From: Acheta domesticus
Taxonomy: Eukaryota > Arthropoda > Insecta > Orthoptera > Gryllidae
Direction of reading: 5' to 3'
Length of the DNA stretch: 64,000 nucleotides
NCBI GenBank assembly: GCA_031308135.1
Contig: JAHLJT010009355.1
Coordinates: 4,153,217-4,217,216, forward strand
A model generated the notes under the pieces. It searched no databases and was not told where the DNA came from. It saw only the letters and a list, made by a program, of their open reading frames with translations. Of this stretch, positions 46,602-59,094 are shown piece by piece (position 1 is the first letter of the stretch; each line of letters starts with the position of its first letter). The position numbers were made by a program, and so were the translations under genes.

Positions 46602-46839
46602 GATATGAATAAAATGAGCAAGTACTCCATAGTAATTGCTCACGAGAACAAGTAGGAACTAATACTTATCATAACTAAATGCTTCTTTTTATATGAATAA
46701 AAAGTTTTGTGAAACTCTGAGCATTTACTTCTCTGAGTAATGTTTAATAACTGATCTGTTGCGATTGGTCGATATTCGTCTGTTTTGTTTGTCTACTTTA
46801 GCGCGCGTCGCGCGTGGTCTTGTGAACAAAACATGTTGG
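46602..46839. repeat. Half-copy of the 49407-50056 element
   Basis: gatatgaataaaatgagcaa, ctgatctgttgcgattggtc and gtctactttagcgcgcg match the left part of 49407-50056. It is cut off where a Tigger-like terminus begins. Confidence 0.68.
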
Positions 46840-46872
46840 GCCACAGAAGTTCACTGTAACCGGAGTCGACTG
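46840..46872. mobile_element. Tigger/pogo-like terminal fragment
   Basis: gaagttcactgtaaccggag then tcgactg, the terminal repeat of the family at 37878. Only the terminus is present. Confidence 0.65.
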
Positions 46873-47440
46873 TATCACCAACCACGGGAAGCTTTTGAAT
46901 ATGACTTTTTCCAGTTGGGACGTATTCCACTCAGGGAAGAGACAGCAGTTTCAATGTTTTTCCATTTACAACAAGGAACAAATGCTCTCAAATTCTAAAG
47001 AAGGCAACTGGCATTTTCACAGAATGATAGATGATGATTCGTTTAAATCATGAAAGGATTACCAGAACGTACTTTCGCACGCTCATTAAATATGATTAGA
47101 TCATACATAACGCAAACGCAATAGATAAATAAATACATAATCGAACATATGCTAGTACATATGTTTACTGCGCTAAAAAGATGTGTAAAATAAAAGATTG
47201 ATTTAGATATACTCTGAATTTAGGAGCTCCCTAGAATTTCGAGTGGCACTAAATGTTGAAAGACGTGGAAAGTCCGTTCACAGTCGATTTGCGTACGAAA
47301 GAACGTGTACCTTCTTACGGTCCATTTCATCGACTTCAGATTGGGTGAACACAACATTTCAAAAATCGTGTCAAGTAGTACTTAGGCAAACCATTCACGA
47401 GTGCTTCATAAATAAGCTTCTTACGCAGAAAAGTACCTAA
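46873..47440. other. Unassigned upstream flank
   Basis: A 79-residue open frame (46759-46998) ends in a plausible-looking PREAFEYDFFQLGRIPLREE segment, but I do not recognise it and its start lies inside repeats. Possibly transposase debris. Confidence 0.3.
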
Positions 47441-47446
47441 CATAAT

Positions 47447-49040
47447 AAACTTGTGGTGCTACAGAATGGCACAGACTTTCCCGTATTAGTTTTCTATTTT
47501 CCTGGGTCATCGCTAGCTATTCGGAATTGCCACATACTCTTTCTTGCCAGCTACCATCTATCATCGCCAAAAGTACATTTTTTTGTCATTTTCCTTAATT
47601 TCTCGGTTTCCTATTGGTAGAACAGAAACATTAATTTTAGAATATTAAAGAACACAAAAACCTAGCCGTAAATGGCAATTTTCTTTTAAAAAGTATGTGC
47701 CGTTTAAGAGAAAATGGCGTTTTAGCACTACTAAAAATGCGAAATTTGAAGCTCATTTTCACAGAAAATTTTTCAGTTTTCAAAATACTTTATTTGAAGT
47801 TATTTGAAGCACTTACACTCACAAATATAATCATCTTTACAAATTGCGGATAATGTGCATATTAAAGATGTGAGATCTTTCAAAAAATTTACATTTATAT
47901 AATTTAAAAAAAACAAAAAAAAAACTCAAAATAAACTTCACGCTATACTAATGAGTGTAATTAGCACTATCCGTTACAAAAGTTTCAAGAAAAAAATTGC
48001 AGCCATATACGAGAAAATGACGTTTGAGCATTTCTGAAAATGCCGAAATTTGAGCTACTTTTCACAGAAAACGGTAGTGTTTTCGAGAAACTTTACTTGA
48101 CATTATTTAAAGCATATATACTCGTTAATATAATAATGTAAAAAAATCGCCGATAATGTAAATATTAACGACGTGAGAGACAAGTAAAAAATTTACATTT
48201 TGGTAATTTTTGAAAAAACCAACCGATACACCAAAATGGCTTTTATGTCATTGATAGAGTACATTTACCACTATCCCTACCAAAAGTTTAAAGAAAAAAT
48301 TTGGAGCCGTTTTTGAGAAAATTTTGTTTTTGTAATTTTTTAAAATCGCACATATTGCACGCAATATTGCACGAAAACTACCAAAATTGTGAAAAACATT
48401 TACATGACCTTTATTAAAGAACTCAATATGCAGAACAAATTTTATTTGAAGAAAAATCTCTATCTTCAATTTTGTAGCTTGGAGAAAGACGCCGAAAAAA
48501 ATTCAAACTTTCACAATTTTCGAAAATTCAGAGCTGTAGGTGAAAATCGGACCTATGCCATGTTAAAAAGTGTATTTTCCTCTATTCATACAAGAAATTT
48601 AAAGAAAAAATTTGGAGCCGTTTTTGAGAAAATGTTGAAAATCCCCGGGGGGCTTCATATAAAGTACCCCCAAATTTTAAAGAATCTTTTTCAAAATCAC
48701 GAAGCTTCGACTAGAATCAGATCGACTGGGGAATATCAATTTTGAAGAAAATCGACCGAACGGTTTAGGCGCTAGAGTTGACCACAGACGGACAGACGGA
48801 TGGAATGCCGTCAATCGATTTTAAGTATAAAGAAGCAACAATCATGGATTTTGACCACACCACGAGATAGAGGATTTTTTTTTCTTAATTTAGCAACTGG
48901 TTTTATCCACTTATTCGTTTTCACGGCCGGCAATTAATTTTTTTTCCGCCGAAAATTGGCCATTTTTTCGCGCAGGCATTACATAACTTTCCCTATACTA
49001 CGTATATGACTCCGTGTATACGTACGTATACGGGGAAAGT
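47447..49040 (+). repeat. R300 dispersed repeat, longest copy
   Basis: About 1.6 kb, AT-rich, noncoding. An internal module with gagaaaat after ggagcc-like sequence recurs near 47697, 48001, 48303 and 48613, about every 300 bases. The right part contains gagttgaccacagacggaca, then the terminal module ending gtatacggggaaagt. It preserves the unoccupied site matching the solo LTR insertion at 10295. Confidence 0.75.
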
Positions 49041-49406
49041 AAAAAAGGAAACGATCGGTTAATGTCAACCTTCCTACGTTGTAAGATTTCATCGAAAAGT
49101 ACATTACTGTAAGAATTATAGGCTATAAAAATTGAATGGGTACACAGAAACGATTCAACGATAATAAACGAGCCCACAATTTCTATGAACTTCCAACGAT
49201 AAAAAACGTCAAGCACATTGTATGAACAGAAAGTAAGCAACGTACCATTTTCCATTGCGCAAATTATTGTCGGGTAGTCCACGACAAAAGGTTTGTACAA
49301 AGAGTGAATGAGTGAAAAGAAAGAATGAACCTCAAATTAAGCGAGTAATATGAAAACACATTGTCTTGAAATAAGAATACAGCTCTTTATTACCAAGACG
49401 CTGGGA

Positions 49407-50056
49407 GATATGAATAAAAATGAGTAAGAACTCCAAAGCAATTGCTTACGATTACAAATAGGAACTATTTCTCATAGACAATTGCTTCTTTACATATAAT
49501 TAAAACGTTTTGCAAAACTTGGAGCACGTACTTCTCTCTCTGAGTAATTGCTCACTAACTGATCTGTTGCGATTGGTCGATTTTCATCTCTTTGGTTTGT
49601 CTGCGTTACCGCGCTTCGCGCATGGTGCGTCGCGTGTGGCCTTTCCATCATGGCGAGGCGTGCTTGCTCCTGATGGTGTCGACCGTGTTAGGTTAAGTGG
49701 AACAGTTATCGTGCACAGTTGGCGAAATCGTAGGAAATCTTCATCATTCATTCACTCACTACCTAAACTGTGAGGTTTCCAGCTCACAACAGGCAAGTAT
49801 AGTCTCTCTTGTAACCATTCAATATGATGTGAGTCGCCTACAGAGGTTGCTCCGAAAACTCGAAGTAAATGCTTCGCACTAGAAGCAAATTCTCGATTGT
49901 ATTCACTGTAAGCAATTGCTCCACGGCCGAGCAGTTACTCACCAATGGAGAAATTGCTCAAAAGAAGAGCAATTACTCACGCCCTTTTATTCATACTGCT
50001 TGAAGCAATTGTTTTGAAACTCGAGAAAAAAGTCATAGCTCATTTTTATTCATATC
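49407..50056. mobile_element. Inverted-repeat element with GATATGAATAAAAATGAG ends
   Basis: Left gatatgaataaaaatgag, right ctcatttttattcatatc. The interior has many caattgct/agcaattg motifs. 650 bases with no recognised transposase. Confidence 0.72.
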
Positions 50057-50348
50057 ACCCGCAAGTGCTTGTGATGTTCCCAGCGGCTTCTTCAGGACCG
50101 AGTGAAGCCCTGAACGGTTCTCGGAGAAGCACGTGCGGTGGCCGTAGGAGAGGAGCCCTCCCGCATGGAAAAATGGGCCACGTCGGGCGGTGAGGGCGGT
50201 ATCGACTGCGCCTTGACGGCCGAGCACCTGGCTACGATCGCAATAACGGCGCAAGCACCTTGGCAGCCAGCGCGGCGTCGCGTCGGGGGATCAAAGCGGC
50301 CAAGAGATTCCTGCGCTCGACGGCCGTTGAACTGCAAGTCAAGATTGA

Positions 50349-50790
50349 TTGATTGTTCGTGATTCAGGGCGCGGTCAACTAACAGAGGTCATTAGTCCCG
50401 TACGTTGAGTGCGTGTTTTCATCGGGAAGGTGGCGGTGATCTTAACTCGCTGAATGGCGAAATCCGGCGCCAACCTTCTGTCGGATTTTTCCTAGCGGGC
50501 TTTTTCCCAACCAGGTATTTCCCACCAGTGGGCACCGCCCCAGCCGGGACACGCTCTAAGCTCCAGAACAGTCTCCAGGCATGTGTGGTAGTGTGGTGCA
50601 TGTTGGGATAAGAGGATGAGGATAAGGCAAGAAGAGAAGGAAAGATAGCGCGCGGTCCGTGGCCCGTTTGTTTGGGTACTGCTCTGGCATTCGCTTGGTG
50701 TTGATCGGAGAAACCACGGAAAACGAACTATGAGAACAGCCGGCCACTAGAGTTCTCCTCCAGACAGCGACTGAATCCGAACTAGCTGAT
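50349..50790 (+). repeat. RepA dispersed repeat, copy 3
   Basis: Shares cagggcgcggtcaactaac, atccggcgccaacct, cccagccgggacacgctcta, gcgcgcggtccgtggcccgt and cattcgcttggtgttgatcg with the other copies. Confidence 0.8.
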
Positions 50791-50989
50791 GGAGAGGGGG
50801 GGGCATCGGGGTTATGCCCCTCCCCCAAGCCCAAGAGTCTTCGTTTATTACCTTCTTTTATTTGGTTAAATTAATTTAAATATTTATGTTAAAATTATGT
50901 AATTATTTAAACAATAATATTGTATAGTATATATACACTACAAAAATAATACACAATATAAATACGTTTATTATTTAACACCTCTTGTG

Positions 50990-51270
50990 ATGGGCCCTGG
51001 ACTGTATGCAACATGTATGTTTCGTCGTGGCTGTTTCGGCTGCGTGGCGTGGCGTGGCGCTGGCCGAGTGCCACGCGCCCAAACCTCCTGGCGTCGACGT
51101 GCGGAGCGGCGGCGGCGGCGGCGGCAGCGGCTGCCGCGAGTGACGCGAGTGACGCGCGCCCGCTTCATTCAGCGGCGCCGCTAGTAATCAGCTCTCTCGC
51201 GCAGCCCCCGCCCGAGCCACGCGCCGCACTCGAGCACCGCTCCCAACCTCACTTCCATTCCCCACATATG
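50990..51270. promoter_or_regulatory. CpG-rich segment, possible promoter or 5' exon
   Basis: Dense CpG with a CGG run (51105-51130) and repeated gtgacgcgagtgacgcg, sharply different from flanking AT-rich DNA. Upstream of the minus-strand gene. No initiator or TATA motif can be fixed; tentative. Confidence 0.3.
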
Positions 51271-51589
51271 TCCATGTACTTTGAAAATAAATGGTTATCG
51301 ATGGACGATACAATGACATGTACACAGAGTGAGTAATTCACATGGAAAAATTCATTGCCCTTTTCTGGCTCATTAACTTAACAAATGTTTTAGTATACAT
51401 TTTCTAACGAGCTTTGCTTCTCCACTGCTGATTTTTGGCGATTTCTCTTCTTCTGTCGTTTCAGAGGGTTGCGCTCAATGCCCCGCAGCCTTGAGGACAT
51501 TTCTAAGCTTTGCGTAAAAAAATAGTAGTTTTCGGGTGCAAACAACGAAATTTTCAAAAGAAAATTTGTAAATTAACGGTATTGTGGGT

Positions 51590-51925
51590 GCATATTACGC
51601 CAACTCTGAATCGTACGCGGCCCTGTCATTGCGTCCATTTTCAGGTCCTCTGAACTTCATCGCATCCAGTGTCTCCAAGAACTTCGCCGTCGATATCGCA
51701 TCCGTGATTGAAGGCGCGGCAGTGCGCGTGCTGCGCGTTGCCCTCGAGACAAAGAGAAGGCAGCGGCTGCGAGGCGCGGCGTTTCCGGCGCGCGCCCACG
51801 GAGTAAACACCGACGGCTCAACGCGCTCTCGCAGCCGCTCGTCTCGCGGTGGAAGCGGTTCCCGCGTCGACTCGACGCGCGCATTTCGTTCACCTCCACC
51901 GCCCCACACGCGAATTCCACGTTGA
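51590..51925. promoter_or_regulatory. CpG-rich segment
   Basis: GC-rich, open in several frames on both strands because of composition. No domain or splice support. Could be a regulatory island or noncoding first exon. Confidence 0.25.
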
Positions 51926-52014
51926 CGACGACTTGGCAAGGAAATTAAAATCTAGCTGCGTGGGAAATACAATATTTATGAACGTTCATGGAGAAAGGTT
52001 GATTGTTAGTGGTT

Positions 52015-52385
52015 CCGGCGCGTTCAACTAGTTAGTCCCGTAACTGTAGTGCAAGTTTTCTCATCGGGAGGTGGCTGTGATCTTCCCCCCGCTGGTTGTC
52101 AAGATCCGGCGCCAACCTACCGTCGACTACCGGGGTTTCCCCTTAACCAGGTATCTCCCATCAGCGGGCCACCGCCAGGCAAGCTCTACGCCCCCGGACC
52201 CGCCTCCCATCACATGTGGTAGTGTAGTTCATGCTAGTGTATGTGTGTGTGAGGGGGTGAATATAGGACAAGGAAGAGGAAGGAAAGATCGACGCGCGGT
52301 CCGTGGCCCGTTTCTTACTGGCACCGCTACCGGCATTCGCCTAGTGGTGATGGTAGAAACCACGGAAAACTACTGATCAGAGCAG
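52015..52385 (+). repeat. RepA dispersed repeat, copy 4
   Basis: Shares gtcccgtaactgtagtgcaa, gatccggcgccaacctaccg, gacaaggaagaggaaggaaa, gcgcggtccgtggcccgttt and attcgcctagtggtgatg. Confidence 0.78.
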
Positions 52386-52406
52386 TCAACATCAATTCTT
52401 TTTCAA

Positions 52407-53815
52407 CAGTGTATACATTGGAACTTGGATAACAACTTCTTGATAACTCGAATTCAACTCCCCTCCATCTTTTCATACTCAAGTTCAATCCGCATTAATT
52501 CGCAAGAATTCCTAAAATGTCCATTACTGTGCAACAAGTATCTCGAGCAATCACAAATTTGCAGTTTTCTGGACGTTAATCCTCCTCGAGAATTTTCACT
52601 ACCCTCGGAAAAGAAAAAAAACTATGTTAAGGTTCGCTGTAACTTCACTCCGCATGAAAACAAACTTTGAGTGTATCCCTCCGCCCTGGAGTTCGTGATT
52701 GGTACGTCATTCGCGCCACGACCATACTCAAATGCCGCACGTGTCTGTCAAAGCACATTTTCACGACGCCCAAAATACCATCCAAACTACACAGATATTT
52801 CCACAGAACTTATATTACGTGTGTTCTTGCACAGTGAACTTTCGCCTGAAGCACGAATTTCAATAGTACATACAGTGGCGTTCTTTTAAAATTGTCAGTC
52901 CCGAATCTTCATCAACCACATTCAAGTATGTTGGAAATTCTTTTCTACTATGCACATCAATACGAATGGCAGCATCGCACTACCTCTTTTGCTACATGTT
53001 ACCTTTCCGATGACTTAATTCATTACACAGTTTTCAAACACTTCTGACATCGACACCTGCAATTCAGCACTCATTTCTTCCACCTGCCACAAAGTCATTG
53101 ACGGATTTTTAGGCGCTAATTATTCAAACACATCAATACAACCTTCTTTTCACCACTTCTGAAGGATTTTTCCTGCGAAAGTTTCAAACCGGATTATCCT
53201 GGGAACTGCTTCACTTATTGTGTTCGATGAGGAAACAAAAATCAACGCAATGAGCAAACACACCTTTCAATACCAAACAAAAATACAGCTTTATTTTAGA
53301 ACTTTCTCATTCTGGAATGAAACTGCTACTGATAAAATTTAGCAGGAGCGGCGCCGACGGCCTGGCGAACGAACGTTACCTCAAAGAGGTCCGTTGGCAG
53401 CTCAGGTTGGCAGTTAACGTCACGCTCGGTGTCTGATTTTACTTCAAGGCAAAGGAGAAAATATTTCGACTGTTTGTGTAAAATTCTGGAAATAAATCAA
53501 TTTTGAAAGGGACCTAACTCCTATACAGCACGACGCCCTGAAGGGGAGTGCGGTGTCCGTCAGCCAATGAGAACAAGCGACGACCACGTGCATTTTGTTT
53601 ACGTGCTGAGTAAAGTTAGAGCGAACGGACCTTAGAAGAGAATATTTAGATTGTTTTGGCTGTCTTGTCCGCAGACGGGTTACGATTCATTGTCAATGTG
53701 TTTTGTTTCCTCATGTGACTACCTCAATATGTCGATGTTCAAATATTCTAACATTTCCTGTTTTCTTACATTCTTCTCGAGTTATCAAGGATAGAACAAC
53801 AGCATTGTACCTACT
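52407..53815. mobile_element. Possible Tigger/pogo-like non-autonomous element
   Basis: Left end cagtgtatacattggaactt, ttgataactcgaattcaa; right end tctcgagttatcaaggatag. The GATAACTCGA terminus is typical of some pogo-group elements. The minus strand around 53050-53200 gives fragments such as LWQVEEMSAE that could be transposase debris. Boundaries approximate. Confidence 0.42.
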
Positions 53816-54010
53816 ATCGCAGGGTGTGGGTCTTCACCCCCCCCCCAGCCAATGACACCCGTTCAGAATAGTTCTTTTTTTTCTACAACATTAACGAATG
53901 TCATTAAATATCTCAACTGAATCTATACACGCTAAATCCAATCCCTAATAGGTACGAGATCGTCTGCACCTCTCTTAATACATTGGTATGAATACAATGC
54001 GAGTAGCGCT

Positions 54011-54227
54011 TATATTGCGATTTTTCTAACTTTGCCTCTCAAGGCCCGTCTTCCGTGTCACGGTATTTCGCGTCTTTCTCAGTCGTGCCGACATATATCG
54101 CATGATCACGACCGTATCAAGCAGTGCTTGCAATGATAGGTCTTCTAGCAGCATCACCGACAAAGAAATGCCGTGTGATATTCCATCGCGGCGGCTTGTG
54201 TGGCAGAGTTAGAAAAATCGCACTGTA
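54011..54227. mobile_element. MITE family M1, copy 3
   Basis: Left tgcgatttttctaactttgc, right gcagagttagaaaaatcgca then ctgta. TA flanks; about 215 bases, a small internal deletion relative to copy 1. Confidence 0.78.
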
Positions 54228-56262
54228 GATCTACTGTTACCTTTCTCGCAATGATCTCGGAAGATGAGCGAATATTGTCCTTCGAAGAGAATGATGGATA
54301 ATACCTAGTACATTGATTTGTCTCGACACAAGGAAACACACTTTCCTAAATACGAATCCATGTTCTGGGGCATGGTTGTACTGCTGCCAGGGTATCTCGT
54401 TTCTGTGACTCAAAAGACACGGCCACCAAGGAATACAGGTAGGTGAAACAGGAATTCACGAGTTTTCTACATTCCCGTTTCTTTACCTCGTTCACTCCAC
54501 ACTCCACGAACCAGCAGTTTTCCGTGCTGGAGAAAGAAATGTTCCAGGTCTTCCAGACTTCGAGATGCATGGCGGAGGAGACAGACAAAAATAAAAGAAC
54601 ATTTTTAAAAGGTTATCTGAAAAGAAAATACTATGACGAGCTCTGTCCTAATGGCGGTAGAGATTTATGGATGACAACAGAAGTTCCAAAAAAGTATTCA
54701 ATGGAAATACTGTGGGACAGAACAGAGACAGTCCTAGAATAAGTTGGAAATGAGGACGACAGACTCAAATCGGGGAAGAACAGAAATGAGGCACAACAGA
54801 AACAGTTGAAAAACATTTGAAGCAAGAATGGCTTGCACAACGGAACAAGAAGGAACAGAAAGGCGCGAGATTATAACTCACGCGATTCCGCCTTTGATGA
54901 GTGCAGAAGTATCTTGAAGTATCAAACAATTTCCTTCAATTCCGTGATTGTATCGTGAAATTTGATCAGCTGCAGTACGAGATAATCAATTTTTGCACAT
55001 TATTACTTGTGGTTTAACGATATCCCCTTATGAAATAAAAATTAAAAACTGACCACGCTATAAAATCACGGCAGAATTTAGTGCTACAGGACCGACAAAT
55101 GGCCGGACAATTTTGTTTGTTTTCGCGGCGCTCAATTCGGGAGCTTTACTGAGTTCCGAGTTAGAACGTTAATTATAGATATTGTATTTGAAACATATAG
55201 CAACATTAGGAAGGCTTTTCTGAAGAGTTTTCGATTGGCGTCTTTCTTGACTTTGTGTGGCAGCTTCAGAGACCAATTACAATAATAAGTGCTCCATTTT
55301 TCTTTGTTTTTAAATTTTATGTTCATAATTACAGGCGATTTACCAACATACAATTGTATCTACTATATCTGATTGTTTTGTCTTTTTCTTTCTTCATTAA
55401 CGCAAAAACAGTTTCAGGAAAAATATTTTTTTAAGGAACCGAAGAAATTAATTCGTAAAACGTAATTTCTTAAATTAATTATAAAAGTTGTTTTCATTCA
55501 AAAAAGAAATATCGTTTTATCTTTATTAAAATTTATCTTAACTGTCATCAAGTGTGATGAGTGTGCGTTGAGTGTCCAGGGACCCCAGGCCAACTACATA
55601 AGTACCTGCAGAAAATTATAATCAGTGGAGGTTTCAGCATTTTTCTATGCATACCCTTATCCTCATCCAGATTTTTAAAAAAAGTTTTTGTAAATGAGTA
55701 GATTCATCAAAGAAATTTGAAGGAAGCTCTTAGAATTAGAAAGGATCACTTAAAATTATAGAAAAAATAAGTTGCACTGCATTTTTGTTTTTTAAACAGC
55801 ATTGTTATTTTATTCAATATTAACGTGAGAGTAATTTCGTTCCGTCAATTTTGATGGATTACATCTAATCTAGAATAAAAGAGTGTGAAACGACGAAGAA
55901 ACAAATTGTGAAAAAGTATCCAAAGGATAGTCAACGTAACAAAGAAAACAAATCTTAGTAGTCACTAAATGATGCAAATCATGGGGCCCGATTTGGAAAA
56001 TGTTTACACAGATCCAAAATGACATGATAATGCACGAATGCAGGTGGATCATTATAGGTAGTAAAATATAACAGTAATTAGTTTTGCAACGTCGCAACCT
56101 TTTTGCCTCCAAGAACTTGAATTGCCTATTACACATCATGCTCTTCAAAATCTCGATACCAAACATTTTGCACGAAGGTTACTGCGACGGTGTCTCGAGA
56201 CAATGAAAGACGAAAGAATGAAAGCAATTACAAAAAACATCCACGTCCTTCGAAACGACATT
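54228..56262. other. Unassigned upstream flank
   Basis: AT-rich. A 99-codon plus frame (54443-54742) contains MAEETDKNKRTFLKGYLKRK and KKYSMEILWDRTETVLE; I do not recognise it, and it has no splice or homology support. No delimited repeats seen. Confidence 0.3.
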
Positions 56263-56811
56263 TAGTCGACTCCGGTTGTTGTGAACTCTGATATTGTGAA
56301 CGCTCGATTATAATGAATTTAAGTCACCGGTCCCGTTTCACTTACAATACAAATAAGCATAAGAAGATTCTGTTTTAGTGAACCCGAACCTCGGCAATTG
56401 TGTAGGAAATACGTTCTGTAAATCAATTGAAAGCAATTTGTTATTAGGCGATTGAAATAGCGTTCGGAGAGTGGGACCGTGTTCCAACTGTGCAAGAGGT
56501 ATTGAAAGGTGTCAAGATTGCAGAACGATACTTTGAGACAGAGGACCATGCAGAATCAAGAATGGCGAGAACACGAACTCTGGAGAAGGATCTAATGAAA
56601 AATGTACGAGGCAAACAATTGAAAATAATTAATTTTTTGCGTAGAAATACAGGTATTGAAATTTTCCGTTCGTGCTGTTAATGCATTTTGCTGTGTATGT
56701 ATATTAATAAAATCAATGATTGTGGAGAAATGCTGTTTAATTTTGATATCATGGGATATAGCGAAGCGAACGTGTTAGTCCATAGAAGTTGCCTGTGAGC
56801 GGAGCTCGCTG
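56263..56811 (+). mobile_element. Tigger/pogo-like remnant, copy 3
   Basis: Starts tagtcgactccggttgttgt; the right terminus is degraded (gtgagcggagctcgctg). The coding scrap AERYFETEDHAESRMARTRT-LEKDLMKNVR (about 56515-56610) resembles the C-terminal helix of pogo/Tigger transposases and matches the other copies. Confidence 0.72.
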
Positions 56812-56859
56812 TCGGCTGCGGGGGCGTGCAAAACAAACGCCGCGCGTGGCTGCGCGTTG

Positions 56860-57125
56860 TTGACGGCGGCGCTCACGTGGCGGCGCGCCCGGGATTCCAC
56901 GTGCCCGCCCCGCCCCGCCCCGCCCCGCCCCGCCCCGCCCCCTCGCCCCAGGCTATTTTTAGGCGCGGGCGCCGCGCCGCCTGCCGCCGCCGCAGACGCC
57001 GTGCGTGGCGTCTGCCGTCGCCGCGCCGGAGGGACGTCGCGACGCAGCCCCGGCAGGTGCCTGCCTTCGGGGCGACGAGAGGCGGCGGCGGGCAGAGGCG
57101 TGCCATGGACGCCACTCACAAGGGC
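56860..57125. promoter_or_regulatory. Best promoter candidate: paired E-boxes, GC boxes, MEF2-type site
   Basis: CACGTG occurs at 56874-56879 and 56898-56903, 24 bases apart. They are followed by about seven tandem ccccg units (56906-56942, GC-box-like) and CTATTTTTAG at 56953-56962, which fits the MEF2 consensus YTAWWWWTAR. The region is a CpG-rich island upstream of the minus-strand gene. A role for that gene is inference; 11 kb and many repeats separate them. Confidence 0.4.
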
Positions 57126-57284
57126 CGCTATTTAGAGTTTACCCGCCGAACCAAATAACAACCCTCATTGGAAGTACCCCGAAGGGGCGCCTGAAGGTCT
57201 AAGAGCCTCTGGTTGCGGGCGCGCAGGGCGGTCATTCGCTGGGACGCGCTGCCACGGAGGCGGGCAGAGCGATGCAAAATTTTA

Positions 57285-57385
57285 TCAAAGCATAGATGTT
57301 CCGATGAACCTCGCTACAGGGGTTTCGATGTCGATGAAAACATCGAGAAAAAACGTGCATGTTTAAAACATCGATGTTTTAAATA
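57285..57385. repeat. Second small ATCGAT-type motif cluster
   Basis: Includes gatgtcgatgaaaacatcga and aaaacatcgatgttttaaat, resembling 32556-32750. Confidence 0.5.
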
Positions 57386-59094
57386 CAGACTAATAAACAT
57401 GATATTTTCCTATCAATTCTTTATTACCGTTCGCAAATGGGATATATTTTACTGTTTGGTTAGCAGCATGTTAATAGTAAGCTACTATGCAAAGAAAAAA
57501 TATTATTGAATGCAAGAAAGAAATTTTGTTACATTTTACCACCTTAATCTTTAATTAATATTCTACGTATACCATACAAATTACCATATAAATAACATAA
57601 GCATTCTTTAAAAGCATTGCATGAGGCTCAAACATTGAAAGGAAAATATTGATGTTGATATATTGATGTTCCTGGTGGAAGACATGGGTGTTTTTGTCAC
57701 CCCTAGGCGGCAGGACGAGGGAACATGGTGTTGAGGAGAGCACGCAGGAACGGAAGTGGTGCGTCTCGGTACGTGAAGTGGACAGGTTTGTTGTCTGGAG
57801 GAGACGGAAGGAACGGGCAGGCAGGTGTAGGATAACAGACGTCCGTATTTAGCAGGAAATGCCCGTATATCTTGCGATTGTCCTGGCGTCCGTACTTCTT
57901 TTCCAAAATCAGCAAATTGACCGTATTTTCGTCTTACGAATAGCGATCGTCTTTTCAAGCACCGTCGACTAATGTTGTTTCTTTCCTAAAATTACATTTG
58001 CTTACTTTCATTTCTGAAATATTTTTGACAATAAGTTAGTGTAACGTGTGACTTGCATCGTCATTGTTTAGAATGTTAAGAATGCATATTTTCTATTTGT
58101 CTGAGCTTCATATCACACTCCTTGTCTAGTAAGCCGTGAGCGTACCTTTCTACAAGAATTTTAGATTTCACTTTTAAAATTGTAGAAATAAAGAGGAAAA
58201 ACAAATCACCACTTCCACGCATGGCTTCAAAAAAGGTGTGTCAATTTTAGCATAATGTATGCATTAACGAAACACTATTTGGTGTTCCCTATATGGTATA
58301 ATGGAAAAAATAGATGCACGTTTACTGCTGAATCGGAGGTGAAATACAAAAACTTCAAGAAGCGTCACACTGCCGAGAGAACAGTGTTTAGTTTGCAAAT
58401 TCGGAACGTACGTATCTGTTAGTAGCCATTGTATTAGTATGTCCTGCTTTTGTCCTGCATTTTAAACTCATTGGTTCTTCTTTGCACCCATTCTCACACG
58501 GTAACCCTAGGCGGTCATTTGCGCGGGAGGGCACGGCGTTGGACAGGCCGAGGTGAGCGGATACGAAGACAACAGGGCGGGGGAGGGGGGCTGTTTATAC
58601 AAAGGGCACTTTTCGCTTGAGCGAATGGCCCGTTATGATATTGGCTAAGCTCCTTGTGCTAAGCTCCCTTCACCCAAATTCTGTAACACGTCAAGCCAAA
58701 GACTAATGAGGTTCTTTTCTTTTCTCTTTGGCAGAACATTTGACCACCACCCCCTCTCCAACGCATCGCTCCCTCTGCCCCTTTCCTTGCACAGGGGCGG
58801 GGCGGGGGGCGGGGGGCGGGGGGCGGGGCGCTAGGCGAACGCGACCGATCCCTTCCGCGCCCTACGCCCCCGCGCCCCCGTTGCCCGGCGCAGGGCGCCA
58901 ACGCGCTCGGCCCCGCGCAACATCGATTTCCTGCGGCCGCACACAGCAGGCGCCTCCCTCGCACAGGACAATACGTCGAATGCCTCATCACGAGCTTTTC
59001 AACGCGAAACACTAAAACCAAAGCATTACTGTTATCAAGAATAGCTTCCACGCCGAATGCCACAAGATTGCCTGATGACGAAATGTCGGAATGA
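57386..59094. other. Unassigned flank with a CpG-rich island
   Basis: AT-rich except 57660-57840 and 58500-58960. The latter has a ggggcggggggcgggg run (58796-58830) that could form G-quadruplex. Frames there are compositional. Confidence 0.35.

Noticed and set aside
54443..54742. 99-codon plus frame as a gene
   Set aside because: No recognisable domain or splice support; isolated between repeats.
56775..57119. Minus-strand open frame as an upstream coding exon
   Set aside because: Compositional, with tandem GC boxes inside; no domain or matching donor found.
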